Source of the DNA: Gammaproteobacteria bacterium
GTDB taxonomy: Bacteria > Pseudomonadota > Gammaproteobacteria > Nitrosococcales > Methylophagaceae
Assembly: GCA_029210875.1 (NCBI GenBank)
Contig: JARGFJ010000006.1
Coordinates: forward strand, 52,165 to 94,861
Reading direction: 5' to 3'
DNA: 42,697 bases
The notes beneath the pieces were generated by a model. The model made no database searches, was not told the DNA's origin, and saw only the letters and a program-made list of their open reading frames with translations. A program made the translations under genes and the position numbers. Positions 1 to 7,230 of this stretch are shown here, in pieces. Positions within the stretch are counted from its first letter, which is position 1; every line of letters starts with the position of its first letter.

Positions 1-2
1 CG

Positions 3-68
3 GATTGGTTTAAGGTGCATTATTCAACGGTGAGTCGGGTGGTGAAAAAGCATGAAAGCAAGACCTGA
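3..68 (+). CDS. 3' end of a transposase-like protein (partial)
   Basis: An open frame enters from the left edge and stops at 66-68. The 21 visible residues include YSTVSRVVKKHE, which resembles the helix-turn-helix tail of some REP-associated/IS200-like (Y1) transposase proteins, where an FGVHYSTVSR-type motif is common. This is recognition by motif memory only, and the catalytic part lies outside the window. It reads toward flgB and is separated from it by about 220 bp. Only the extreme C terminus is seen, so the family call is tentative. Confidence 0.4.
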   Translation, partial: DWFKVHYSTVSRVVKKHESKT

Positions 69-233
69 CCCTGTGACCCCCTGTGACCTGTGCTGTGACC
101 TGTCACCCTGCGGTTACCCAGTGTTTTCTGGCAAGGTTTTTGACTGTTATTTAACAGGCAAAGCCTTGCCGCTATTTTTTTGACGCGTTTGCCGCTCTGT
201 TTTTAACCTATTGAATTAAAACAAATTAAATAG

Positions 234-250
234 TTGGCATGTTTGGTGCT
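234..250 (+). promoter_or_regulatory. Sigma-54 promoter of the flgB operon
   Basis: TTGGCATGTTTGGTGCT has the invariant GG-N10-GC spacing and closely follows the TTGGCACG-N4-TTGCT consensus. It lies 38 bases before the flgB ATG, which leaves room for a short leader. Rod/hook operons are typical FleQ/FleR-dependent sigma-54 targets in polar-flagellated gammaproteobacteria. Confidence 0.75.
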
Positions 251-287
251 TTGCTTTAGTTAAAATAAATTAAAGTTGGAGCTAAAG

Positions 288-692
288 ATGCCGATAAACT
301 TTGATTCCGTCCTCGGAATTCACCAAGACGCAGTACGGATCCGTTCGCAACGGGCGGAATTGCTTGCGTCTAATATGGCGAATACCGATACGCCTAATTT
401 CAAGGCGCGTGATATTGACTTTGCTACTGCCATGAAGATGGCGGCAAGTGGTCAAAATTCTGCCGGCATCAAAACAACTCACTCCAATCATATTTCAATG
501 TCATCATCTGACCATTTGAATTCGCCTGCGATTCAATATCGCACTGCAATGCAAGATTCATTGGATGGCAACACAGTAGACGAGCAAATAGAACAAGCTC
601 AGTTCATGCAAAATGCAGTCCAGTACCAGGCTAGCCTTAATTTTCTAAGCGGAAAATTTAAAGGTATTTTGACTGCACTCAAGGGGGAGTAA
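288..692 (+). CDS. flgB: Flagellar basal-body rod protein FlgB
   Basis: A 134-residue protein of normal FlgB length. It carries the rod/hook family N-terminal signature LLASNMANTDTPNFKARDIDF at about residues 27-47 and a helical C terminus. FlgB forms the proximal rod in the periplasm and is exported by the flagellar type III system. The ATG at 288 is preferred because GGAG stands 6 bases upstream; a TTG at 276 would place that Shine-Dalgarno inside the gene. It is the first gene of flgBCDEFG, downstream of a sigma-54 promoter. Confidence 0.95.
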   Translation: MPINFDSVLGIHQDAVRIRSQRAELLASNMANTDTPNFKARDIDFATAMKMAASGQNSAGIKTTHSNHISMSSSDHLNSPAIQYRTAMQDSLDGNTVDEQIEQAQFMQNAVQYQASLNFLSGKFKGILTALKGE

Positions 693-698
693 CGCCTT

Positions 699-1112
699 AT
701 GTCTTTATTTAATATTTTCGATATCGCTGGTAGTGGTATGAGTGCTCAATCGTTACGATTGAATACGACGGCAAGTAATTTGGCCAATGCCAACAGTGTT
801 AGTAGCAGTGTCGATCAGACATACCGAGCTCGTAGCCCCGTTTTTTCTGCCGTGTTAGATGATGCTCAAAAAGGCTATCAACAAGGCGGTGTGCAAGTTA
901 ATGGCATTGTTGAAAGTCAAGCGCCGGTGCGTTCTGAATATAATCCAAGCCATCCGATGGCTAATGAAGATGGTTATATTTTTCATTCGAATGTCGATTC
1001 AATTTCAGAGATGGCCAATATGATGTCGGCTTCTCGTTCTTATCAAAATAATGTTGAAATTGCCAATACGTCAAAGCAATTATTGCTGCGTACATTACAA
1101 TTAGGTCAATAG
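699..1112 (+). CDS. flgC: Flagellar basal-body rod protein FlgC
   Basis: A 137-residue rod protein. The N terminus (IAGSGMSAQSLRLNTTASNLANANS) is the conserved D0 coiled-coil-forming segment, and the C terminus (MANMMSASRSYQNNVEIANTSK) is the matching helix of the FlgC/FlgG family. It builds the rod together with FlgB, FlgF and FlgG. It starts 6 bases after flgB stops, so the two are transcribed and probably translated together. Confidence 0.96.
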   Translation: MSLFNIFDIAGSGMSAQSLRLNTTASNLANANSVSSSVDQTYRARSPVFSAVLDDAQKGYQQGGVQVNGIVESQAPVRSEYNPSHPMANEDGYIFHSNVDSISEMANMMSASRSYQNNVEIANTSKQLLLRTLQLGQ

Positions 1113-1122
1113 GGAGATCGTT

Positions 1123-1809
1123 ATGGCTATAAATGGCGTAAATGACAATGTTTTTGCAACATTAGGATTAAGTTCGGCAAAAGATGTTCAGGCTGAAAAC
1201 GACCCGGGTAGTCTGGCTATGGAAGACTTTATGTCGCTGATGACAACCCAACTGCAAAATCAGGATCCATTAAAACCAATGGAAAGTGGTGAGTTTTTGG
1301 GACAGATTGCATCGTTTGCAACGGTCAGTGGGATTGGTGATTTGCAAAAATCGTTTGATGGTTTTTCAAGATCGATGCAATCGGATCAGGCATTACAAGG
1401 TTCGGCTTTGGTGGGTCGTTCTGTATTGGTTCCTTCATCGATTGGCACTATGACGGCAGAAGCAGGTTTGAAAGGACAAATTAATGTTGCTGATCCTGTT
1501 ACAGATTTAAAAGTGCAAATATATAACGAAGCGGGTGTTAAGGTCAGAACCCTTGAAATGGGATCGGCTTCTGGTTATACCAATTTCGCATGGGATGGTT
1601 TTTCTGACACGGGTGAGGCAATGCCTTCGGGTGTCTATCAATTTAGAGCGACGGGTACGGTAAATGAAACTAATACCGCATTTGCAACAGCAACCGTCGC
1701 AAAAGTAGACAGTGTTTTGGTCGGCTCGGGTAGTCAGGGTTTAACAGTTAATCTTGCTGGAATTGGTTCAGTACCTTTCAGTGAAGTGCAAGAAATTTTA
1801 GGAGTATAG
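1123..1809 (+). CDS. flgD: Hook assembly scaffold (capping) protein FlgD
   Basis: A 228-residue protein with the FlgD N-terminal motif (MEDFMSLMTTQLQNQDPLKPM, about residues 33-53), which sends the cap to the growing hook. A FlgD Ig/FlgD-Tudor-like region follows (VKVRTLEMG...FAWDGFSDTGEAMPSGVY). FlgD caps the hook during FlgE polymerisation and is then replaced by hook-associated proteins. The gap to flgC is 10 bases, holding a GGAG ribosome-binding site. Confidence 0.96.
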   Translation: MAINGVNDNVFATLGLSSAKDVQAENDPGSLAMEDFMSLMTTQLQNQDPLKPMESGEFLGQIASFATVSGIGDLQKSFDGFSRSMQSDQALQGSALVGRSVLVPSSIGTMTAEAGLKGQINVADPVTDLKVQIYNEAGVKVRTLEMGSASGYTNFAWDGFSDTGEAMPSGVYQFRATGTVNETNTAFATATVAKVDSVLVGSGSQGLTVNLAGIGSVPFSEVQEILGV

Positions 1810-1812
1810 CTC

Positions 1813-3564
1813 ATGTCTTTTAATACAGCGTTAAGTGGATTAAATGCAGCAACCGCAGATCTGAATGTTAAGTCAAATAATATCGCTAACGTTAATACCA
1901 CGGGGTTTAAAGAATCTCGCGCTGAATTTGGTGATGTCTTTGCCGTATCGGCATTTGGCACAACAAGTAAAACTGCCATTGGTAGTGGCGTGGTGTTACA
2001 GAATGTTGCTCAGCAATTTAATCAGGGTAACCTTGAGTTTACTGAAAATGCGCTTGATCTTGCGATTAGTGGCGAAGGCTTTTTTGCAATGGCACCTACC
2101 ATTGATAGCGGTGAAGTTATTTATACACGTGCAGGCGAGTTTGGTATCAACAAAGATGGTTTTATAGTTAATAGTCTGGGTAATTTTCTACGTACATTCC
2201 CGATTGATGCTGATGGTAATATTTCAGCAACGAGTATGAGTGCTGCAAGACCATTGCAATTACCACCTACAGCGGGTGCACCAGAATCAACTTCTTTATT
2301 GAGCATTGCAACTAATTTACCTTCTAATGCATCACCAATATCCAACACAGCTTTGGCTACACCTGCAACTGCTGGTACAGATACAATTAATTTCTCGACA
2401 GGCACAATTAGTGCGGGTGATACGGTAACAGTCAATGGCGTTGTGTTTACCTTTGCTGATGCAACTACTGCTAGTACTGTCGATAGTGCTACTGCTGTTA
2501 CCGTTAATGTTGATTTCACCGGTGGTGCGACACAGCAGAATGCATCGGATGCATTTGTTAGCGCTTTTACAGCTGCTGTTACAGATACTGGTGCAACTGG
2601 AACTGGTAGTGCATTAAGTGGTTTATCTGCTGCAAATGGTGGTGGATTAACTGCAACAATTACAGACACAGCGGCAGGCTTAGCTTTAACAGTTGGACGA
2701 ACAGTGACTGCCTCTGATGCCACAGTATCCCAAAATGTAACGGGTAGTGATGCGACTACCGGACCTATTTTAGCTATTAATCCACTTGATCCAACGACCT
2801 ATACCAATTCAACATCAGCCACTGTGTTTGATTCATTGGGTAATGAACATATTGTCACAACCTATTATCAAAAAATTGATGCTGAATCTGGAGGTGTTGG
2901 AGACAATCAATGGCAGATGGAAATGTATATCTCATCTGATGATATAAAAGTAACAGGAACAACGAATACTGTTACTGATGGCGCAACAACACTGGTCAAA
3001 CTGGGTGCAACAACGCGAATGGGGTTTAATAGCGATGGTACATTGAATTCAACAATACCCGATCCAATCACGATGACGTTTGCTGCAGCATCTGGTACAG
3101 AACTTGCGAGTGGTGCTGCCGATCAAACGATTACCTTGAGTCTTGCTGGTTCAACACAAAACTCAGGATCATTCAGCGTTGGTGGTCTTACTGTGAATGG
3201 TTTTCCAACAGGGCGTCTAACGGGTGTTGATATCAGTGAAGATGGTCTGATTCGTGCGACCTTTAGTAATGGTCAAGCCATTCCAATTGGCAAAATTGCG
3301 TTAGGTAATTTCGCTAACGTGCAAGCGTTAAACAAAATTGGTAATACTGCCTGGAAAGAAACAACGGATTCAGGCCCGGTTATTGCCGGTGAAGCAGGAA
3401 CAGGTAGTTTTGGTCAGATTCAGTCTGGTGCATTGGAAACATCAAACGTTGATTTGACCAAAGAATTAGTTGGATTGATTACGGCTCAACGTAACTTCCA
3501 GGCTAACTCGAAGGCGATTGAAACTAACAACGCTATTACTCAAACGATAATTAACTTACGTTAG
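1813..3564 (+). CDS. flgE: Flagellar hook protein FlgE (long form)
   Basis: 583 residues against about 400 for enterobacterial FlgE. The N terminus ([19 protein letters not shown], residues 21-39) and C terminus (LETSNVDLTKELVGLITAQR...ETNNAITQTI) are the paired D0/D1 hook signatures. The extra length sits mainly at about residues 181-320, an Ala/Thr/Gly-rich, Cys-free beta-type insertion expected to be exposed on the hook surface. The conserved SATVFDSLGNEH hook segment follows it. The gene starts 3 bases after flgD. Downstream, hairpin repeats separate it from flgF by 312 bases. Confidence 0.95.
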   Translation: MSFNTALSGLNAATADLNVKSNNIANVNTTGFKESRAEFGDVFAVSAFGTTSKTAIGSGVVLQNVAQQFNQGNLEFTENALDLAISGEGFFAMAPTIDSGEVIYTRAGEFGINKDGFIVNSLGNFLRTFPIDADGNISATSMSAARPLQLPPTAGAPESTSLLSIATNLPSNASPISNTALATPATAGTDTINFSTGTISAGDTVTVNGVVFTFADATTASTVDSATAVTVNVDFTGGATQQNASDAFVSAFTAAVTDTGATGTGSALSGLSAANGGGLTATITDTAAGLALTVGRTVTASDATVSQNVTGSDATTGPILAINPLDPTTYTNSTSATVFDSLGNEHIVTTYYQKIDAESGGVGDNQWQMEMYISSDDIKVTGTTNTVTDGATTLVKLGATTRMGFNSDGTLNSTIPDPITMTFAAASGTELASGAADQTITLSLAGSTQNSGSFSVGGLTVNGFPTGRLTGVDISEDGLIRATFSNGQAIPIGKIALGNFANVQALNKIGNTAWKETTDSGPVIAGEAGTGSFGQIQSGALETSNVDLTKELVGLITAQRNFQANSKAIETNNAITQTIINLR

Positions 3565-3574
3565 GTTTGATGAT

Positions 3575-3840
3575 GTTGGACTAAAGTCCAACCTACGGCA
3601 AGAGTAATGTAGGTTGGGTTTCAACCCAACGGTTGTTTAGCCCGATTGTTGGACTAGCCGAAAATTGCTCCTGCATTTTCGGCATACGATGGACATGGAT
3701 GTCCAAGTGTCGCGTTAGCAGGATAGCGATAGCGCCCCGACCATCCATGGTCATAAAGTCCAACCTACGGTAAAGGTAGTGTAGGTCGAGTTTCAACCCG
3801 ACAATGAAAGAATCAAACGTAGGTCGAGTTTCAACTCGAC
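3575..3840. repeat. REP-like hairpin cluster between flgE and flgF
   Basis: This fills the 312-base flgE-flgF gap. It contains GTTGGACTAAAGTCCAAC followed by CTAC (3575-3596), GTAG plus GTTGGGTTTCAACCCAAC (3609-3630), a 117-bp composite element (3648-3764), GTAG plus GTCGAGTTTCAACCCGAC (3781-3802) and GTAG plus GTCGAGTTTCAACTCGAC (3819-3840). Several variants change both arms together, so pairing is kept. I see no convincing promoter here; flgF has its own AGGAGGAG ribosome-binding site at about 3863. Confidence 0.85.
3648..3764 (+). repeat. 117-bp composite hairpin element, copy 1
   Basis: A REP-like stem (GTTGGACTA ... AAGTCCAAC) is split by about 99 bases. The insert holds further inverted repeats: CCGAAAAT/ATTTTCGG, TGGACATGGATGTCCA and GACCATCCATGGTC. 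A second copy of equal length and nearly identical sequence lies at 14157-14273. No coding capacity is evident, and it looks like a small non-autonomous element. Confidence 0.8.
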
Positions 3841-3876
3841 ACGTAACACAACAACAGCGCATCAGGAGGAGAAATT

Positions 3877-4620
3877 ATGGATCGCATGCTGTATATATCG
3901 ATGAATGCCGCTCAGCAAACGATGCTGTCGCAAGCTGCGAACAGTAATAATCTTGCTAATGTCAATACAACTGGATTTAGAGCCGATTTTGAACAATTTC
4001 GGAGTATGCCGGTATTTGGTGAAGGTTTGCCAAGTCGGGTTTACTCGATGAGCGAACGACCTCAAACGGACTATCAACAAGGTTCAGTTCAATCGACTGG
4101 TCGAGAATTAGATATTTCAATTCAAGGTGAAGGTTTTATCGCAGTTCAAGGCAAAGATGGTCGTGAAGGCTATACCCGAGCAGGTGATTTACACGTTACG
4201 GCAACAGGTCAGTTAGTCACAGGCACTGGCTTGGCGGTAATGGGTGAAGGTGGTCCGATTGCTATTCCACCTGCTGAAAAAATTGAAATTGGTAGTGATG
4301 GCACGATTTCGATTCGTCCTCTTGGTGCTGAGGCAAATGCATTGGCAACCTTGGATCGGATCAAATTAGTCAAACCTGAATTACAAAATGTGTTTAAAGA
4401 CAGTGATGGTTTGATGCGTTTGCAAGATGGTGGTGATGCACCATTGGATGCTACGGTCACGGTTGCCTCTGGCACATTAGAAAGCAGTAATGTTAATGCA
4501 GTTGGCGCTTTGGTTAATATGATTGAATTGCAACGACAGTATGAAATGCAAGTCAAGATGATGACGTCTGCAGATGATAACAGTGCAGCATCGGCACGTT
4601 TGTTGCAAATGCCAAGTTAA
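3877..4620 (+). CDS. flgF: Flagellar basal-body rod protein FlgF
   Basis: 247 residues, normal for FlgF. The N terminus ([22 protein letters not shown]) and C terminus (LESSNVNAVGALVNMIELQRQYEMQVKMM) are the rod/hook family signatures. The middle contains LDISIQGEGFIAVQGKDG and YTRAGDLHV, typical of FlgF/FlgG. FlgF contributes to the rod between the proximal and distal parts. It is preceded by a strong AGGAGGAG ribosome-binding site directly after the repeat cluster, which suggests translation is insulated from the hairpins. Confidence 0.95.
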   Translation: MDRMLYISMNAAQQTMLSQAANSNNLANVNTTGFRADFEQFRSMPVFGEGLPSRVYSMSERPQTDYQQGSVQSTGRELDISIQGEGFIAVQGKDGREGYTRAGDLHVTATGQLVTGTGLAVMGEGGPIAIPPAEKIEIGSDGTISIRPLGAEANALATLDRIKLVKPELQNVFKDSDGLMRLQDGGDAPLDATVTVASGTLESSNVNAVGALVNMIELQRQYEMQVKMMTSADDNSAASARLLQMPS

Positions 4621-4658
4621 TACGCAATAGTGCGTCAAAATAATGTAGGAGGTATACC

Positions 4659-5444
4659 ATGAATCAAGCATTATGGATTGCCAAAACAGGACTCGATGCC
4701 CAGCAAACGCGGATGTCGGTGATTTCAAATAATTTAGCCAATGTCAATACCACGGGGTTTAAACAAGATCGAGCGGTATTTGAAGATTTACTCTATCAAA
4801 CAATACGTCAACCCGGTGCGCAGTCATCTACCAGTACCGAGTTACCATCGGGTTTAATGATTGGTACTGGTGTTCGCACTGTTGCGACAGAAAAAATACA
4901 CACTCAGGGTAATATTATTCAGACAGAGAATGCGTTGGACTTGGCGATTCAGGGTCGTGGCTTTTTTCAGATATTGATGCCTGATGGTGCTATTTCATAC
5001 ACGCGAGATGGTACATTCCAAATTGATTCAACCGGACAAGTTGTGATGTCTAATGGCTATCCGCTTGAACCTGCAATTACCGTTCCTCAAGATACATTAA
5101 GTATAACGGTGGTTAGTGATGGTACGGTCAGCATATTACAGTCAGGTCAAACAACACCTACAATAATAGGCAATATTGAGTTGGCTGACTTTGTCAATCC
5201 AACCGGTTTACAACCGATTGGTGAAAACCTGTTTAAAGAAAGTGGTGCCAGTGGAACAGTTGTTACAGGAACGCCTGGATTGACTGGAATAGGCACTGTT
5301 ATTGGTGGCGCGCTGGAAACATCAAACGTGAATGTTGTAACTGAACTTATCAATATGATCGAAACACAACGTGCGTATGAAATGAATTCAAAAGCGATTT
5401 CGACAGCCGATCAAATGTTGCAATATGCGAGTCAAAATCTTTAA
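4659..5444 (+). CDS. flgG: Flagellar distal rod protein FlgG
   Basis: 261 residues, matching the usual 260-262 of FlgG. It starts [35 protein letters not shown] and ends with [36 protein letters not shown], both diagnostic of the family. FlgG polymerises as the distal rod, which the L- and P-rings surround. A TAGGAGG ribosome-binding site lies just upstream. In most gammaproteobacteria flgH and flgI follow immediately; here they do not, and an opposite-strand accessory block begins instead. Confidence 0.96.
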   Translation: MNQALWIAKTGLDAQQTRMSVISNNLANVNTTGFKQDRAVFEDLLYQTIRQPGAQSSTSTELPSGLMIGTGVRTVATEKIHTQGNIIQTENALDLAIQGRGFFQILMPDGAISYTRDGTFQIDSTGQVVMSNGYPLEPAITVPQDTLSITVVSDGTVSILQSGQTTPTIIGNIELADFVNPTGLQPIGENLFKESGASGTVVTGTPGLTGIGTVIGGALETSNVNVVTELINMIETQRAYEMNSKAISTADQMLQYASQNL

Positions 5445-5492
5445 TTTTGTAATGTTATAGTCACTGCTTGGGTGTTTAATCATATCCTGATT

Positions 5493-5572
5493 GTTGGGGT
5501 TTATTATTCATCCCAACCTACGCCACTTGATAACTCACAGTAAGAACACTGTAGGTCGGGTTTTAACCCGAC
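5493..5572. repeat. REP-like hairpins downstream of flgG
   Basis: There is a degenerate, wide-loop stem (GTTGGG ... CCCAAC then CTAC, 5493-5521) and a clean GTAG plus GTCGGGTTTTAACCCGAC (5551-5572). They lie between the convergent flgG and dhaL genes, where such hairpins could also terminate or stabilise transcripts. No separate T-tailed terminator is visible. Confidence 0.7.
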
Positions 5573-5624
5573 AACCTGACTCTGTGCCATCTGCGTCGCT
5601 GTGATAAACATCGTTGTAGTTAAT

Positions 5625-6254
5625 TTATCCAATCAAATGATCAGCAATAGCACAGATCATTAACTGACTAGTGCGAGCACCGGCATCAATATGACCAATG
5701 GCACGTTCACCCAGAAACGATGCACGTCCTTTGGTCGCTAACATATTTTTTGTTGATTGCATTCCCGTAATGGCGACAGTTTTAGCGTTATTTAAAGCAA
5801 TATCGACCGCAACAGAGTGGTGTGCATCTGATAATAAACTGGCAGAGACAGGGATCAATGTATCCAGCATGGTTTTTTCACCAATATCGGCCTTGCCACG
5901 TTGTTTAACTGATTCAACCCCCTGAGCAAACACCTCTGCAAAGCCTGCAAAATCCAATGCTTTATCTTTTGACGCTTTCGCCATACTGACAAATAACGTG
6001 CCAAACAAAGAGCCTGATGCGCCACCCATCGTTGACATTAAGGTCATGCCTATTTTCATAAAAGCAGCTGACCACGCCATTTGAGCGAATTCATCACTCA
6101 TACTCGAAAGTGCATCCAATCCACGTTGCAGGTTAATGACATGATCACCATCACCAATAGCAGCATCAAGCTGTGCCACTTCATCAGCATTGTCATTGAT
6201 GGTGTTTTGGATAGCTGTCAATAATGAAGGTAAAGAATGTGTGTAGTCAGACAT
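5625..6254 (-). CDS. dhaL: DhaL-type dihydroxyacetone kinase ADP-binding subunit
   Basis: 209 residues, the normal DhaL size. GDGDH (residues 34-38, with Asp30, Asp35 and Asp37 as expected metal ligands) and GGASG (77-81) match the nucleotide-binding all-helical DhaL fold, as does GERAIGHIDAGARTS near the C terminus. In PTS-dependent systems DhaL carries ADP and passes phosphate from DhaM to dihydroxyacetone on DhaK. Neither dhaK nor dhaM is in the window, so its partner is unknown. It starts 14 bases after the PemK-type toxin stops and probably shares that transcript. Confidence 0.85.
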   Translation of the reverse strand: MSDYTHSLPSLLTAIQNTINDNADEVAQLDAAIGDGDHVINLQRGLDALSSMSDEFAQMAWSAAFMKIGMTLMSTMGGASGSLFGTLFVSMAKASKDKALDFAGFAEVFAQGVESVKQRGKADIGEKTMLDTLIPVSASLLSDAHHSVAVDIALNNAKTVAITGMQSTKNMLATKGRASFLGERAIGHIDAGARTSQLMICAIADHLIG

Positions 6255-6268
6255 CGTATTACTCAGTG

Positions 6269-6625
6269 TTATTGTTGATTAAATAAAGTCTGCAGCGCAG
6301 TTGTCACTTCGGTTTGGTCATGGCGAGATAAGGTGCCGGCTTTTCTGATGACTAACTGATCGTCCAGTGTAAACAACTTCATCCGTACCACTGAGGCAGA
6401 GGGTAAGCCCGCACTATCAAGATCACTAATCTCAGTATCTAAAGGCCAGTCAGAATTTTTAGCGCTGGTTATCATTGTCAATACTGATTGCCCCACAAGG
6501 GTGTTGAACTGTGTTGCATTAGAAACAACGAGAGCAGGACGACGTTTGTTGCTTGTGCGATCAGTGAATGGAAACGGCACGACAACAACATCAAATTGGT
6601 CAAAGCTCACGATAGGCTTCCTCAT
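6269..6625 (-). CDS. PemK/MazF-family toxin (endoribonuclease)
   Basis: 118 residues. The N-terminal FDVVVVPFPFTDRTSNKRRPAL is the PemK/MazF signature, and LDSAGLPSASVVRMKLFTLDD matches the conserved loop leading to the RNA-binding face. Family members cleave mRNA when released from their antitoxin. It overlaps the upstream AbrB-type antitoxin gene by 26 bases, the classic order and coupling of this module type. The preceding MRKPIV suggests the ATG at 6625 is the start, though a start a few residues later is possible. Confidence 0.88.
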   Translation of the reverse strand: MRKPIVSFDQFDVVVVPFPFTDRTSNKRRPALVVSNATQFNTLVGQSVLTMITSAKNSDWPLDTEISDLDSAGLPSASVVRMKLFTLDDQLVIRKAGTLSRHDQTEVTTALQTLFNQQ

Positions 6626-6833
6626 CCTCAGCGCTTGACCACTCAGTCAGAGTGTCTTCCAAGCTTTGAGCAAAGGCAAAATCTACCGCCCGTGCCTTAC
6701 GAATATGCACATCATTATTTTCGATATCAAAGGCAATCGCATCGCCCGCACCTAAATTAAGTAAGCGGCGAACGGGTTCAGGAATAGTCGCTTGATATTT
6801 TTTGGTTAATTTACTGGTAGTGGTTATGTTCAT
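6600..6833 (-). CDS. AbrB/MazE-family antitoxin
   Basis: 77 residues. The first 45 (TTTSKLTKKYQATIPEPVRRLLNLGAGDAIAF) form the swapped-hairpin AbrB DNA-binding fold. The acidic tail (LEDTLTEWSSAEDEEAYREL) is the expected toxin-wrapping segment. It is the first gene of the module, with AAGGTG upstream of the ATG at 6833. It should repress its own promoter, and an 18-bp palindrome lies 24 bases upstream. Confidence 0.88.
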   Translation of the reverse strand: MNITTTSKLTKKYQATIPEPVRRLLNLGAGDAIAFDIENNDVHIRKARAVDFAFAQSLEDTLTEWSSAEDEEAYREL

Positions 6834-6856
6834 TATTCACCTTGCTGTTACTTGCA

Positions 6857-6874
6857 GGTAATACTAGCATTACC
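6857..6874 (-). promoter_or_regulatory. Palindromic operator of the toxin-antitoxin operon
   Basis: GGTAATACTAGCATTACC is an imperfect palindrome (16 of 18 positions symmetric) just upstream of the antitoxin gene. On the minus strand it covers TAGTAT, a possible -10, with TTGCTA 18 bases upstream as a weak -35. AbrB/MazE-type complexes typically bind such sites to autoregulate. The palindrome is seen directly; its role is inferred. Confidence 0.5.
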
Positions 6875-6930
6875 CATTACGTCGTAGCAATAGTGAAAAC
6901 CAAGATGTGGGCCGGAAACGAAGTGATTGC

Positions 6931-7120
6931 GTAGCTGATCTTTCAACCCGACAGGGTGTCGAAATAGATGTAGGTCGGGTTTTAACCCGACAGAAAGTGC
7001 AGCGTCCAAGTTGGAATAAATTCCAACCCACGATGTGGGTCGGGTTTTAACCCGACGATTCGTTCAGCCCCATTGTTGGACTAAAGTCCAACCCACATGT
7101 GGGTCGGGTATCAACCCGAC
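6931..7120. repeat. REP-like hairpin cluster upstream of the toxin-antitoxin operon
   Basis: It contains a degenerate copy (6931-6952), GTAG plus GTCGGGTTTTAACCCGAC (6970-6991), GTTGGAATAAATTCCAAC (7010-7027, followed by CCAC), GTGG plus GTCGGGTTTTAACCCGAC (7035-7056), GTTGGACTAAAGTCCAAC (7075-7092, followed by CCAC) and GTGG plus GTCGGGTATCAACCCGAC (7099-7120). The tetranucleotide here is mostly GTGG rather than GTAG. With the porin terminator it accounts for the 6834-7230 gap. Confidence 0.85.
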
Positions 7121-7138
7121 AAAATCAAATCAACAGCC

Positions 7139-7175
7139 AAAAAAAAGCCCCAATCCGAAGACTGAGGCTTTTTTG
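7139..7175 (-). terminator. Rho-independent terminator of the porin gene
   Basis: On the minus strand, GCCTCAGTC-TTCG-GATTGGGGC forms a 9-bp stem (two G-T pairs) closed by a UUCG tetraloop and followed by a run of T. It lies 55-90 bases after the porin stop codon. Confidence 0.85.
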
Positions 7176-7230
7176 ATTTCTTCAAGTTTTAAACCATAAA
7201 GTTTGAAACTTTAAGTTGTTTGTATTCGAT

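Noticed and set aside
2121-2723. 200-codon frame on the minus strand of flgE
   Set aside because: Shadow of the Ala/Thr/Val-rich hook insertion; flgE codon pattern and homology are clear.
3593-3862. Minus-strand frame of 89 codons in the flgE-flgF gap
   Set aside because: It is the translation of the 117-bp element and flanking hairpins; similar peptides would appear wherever the repeat lies.
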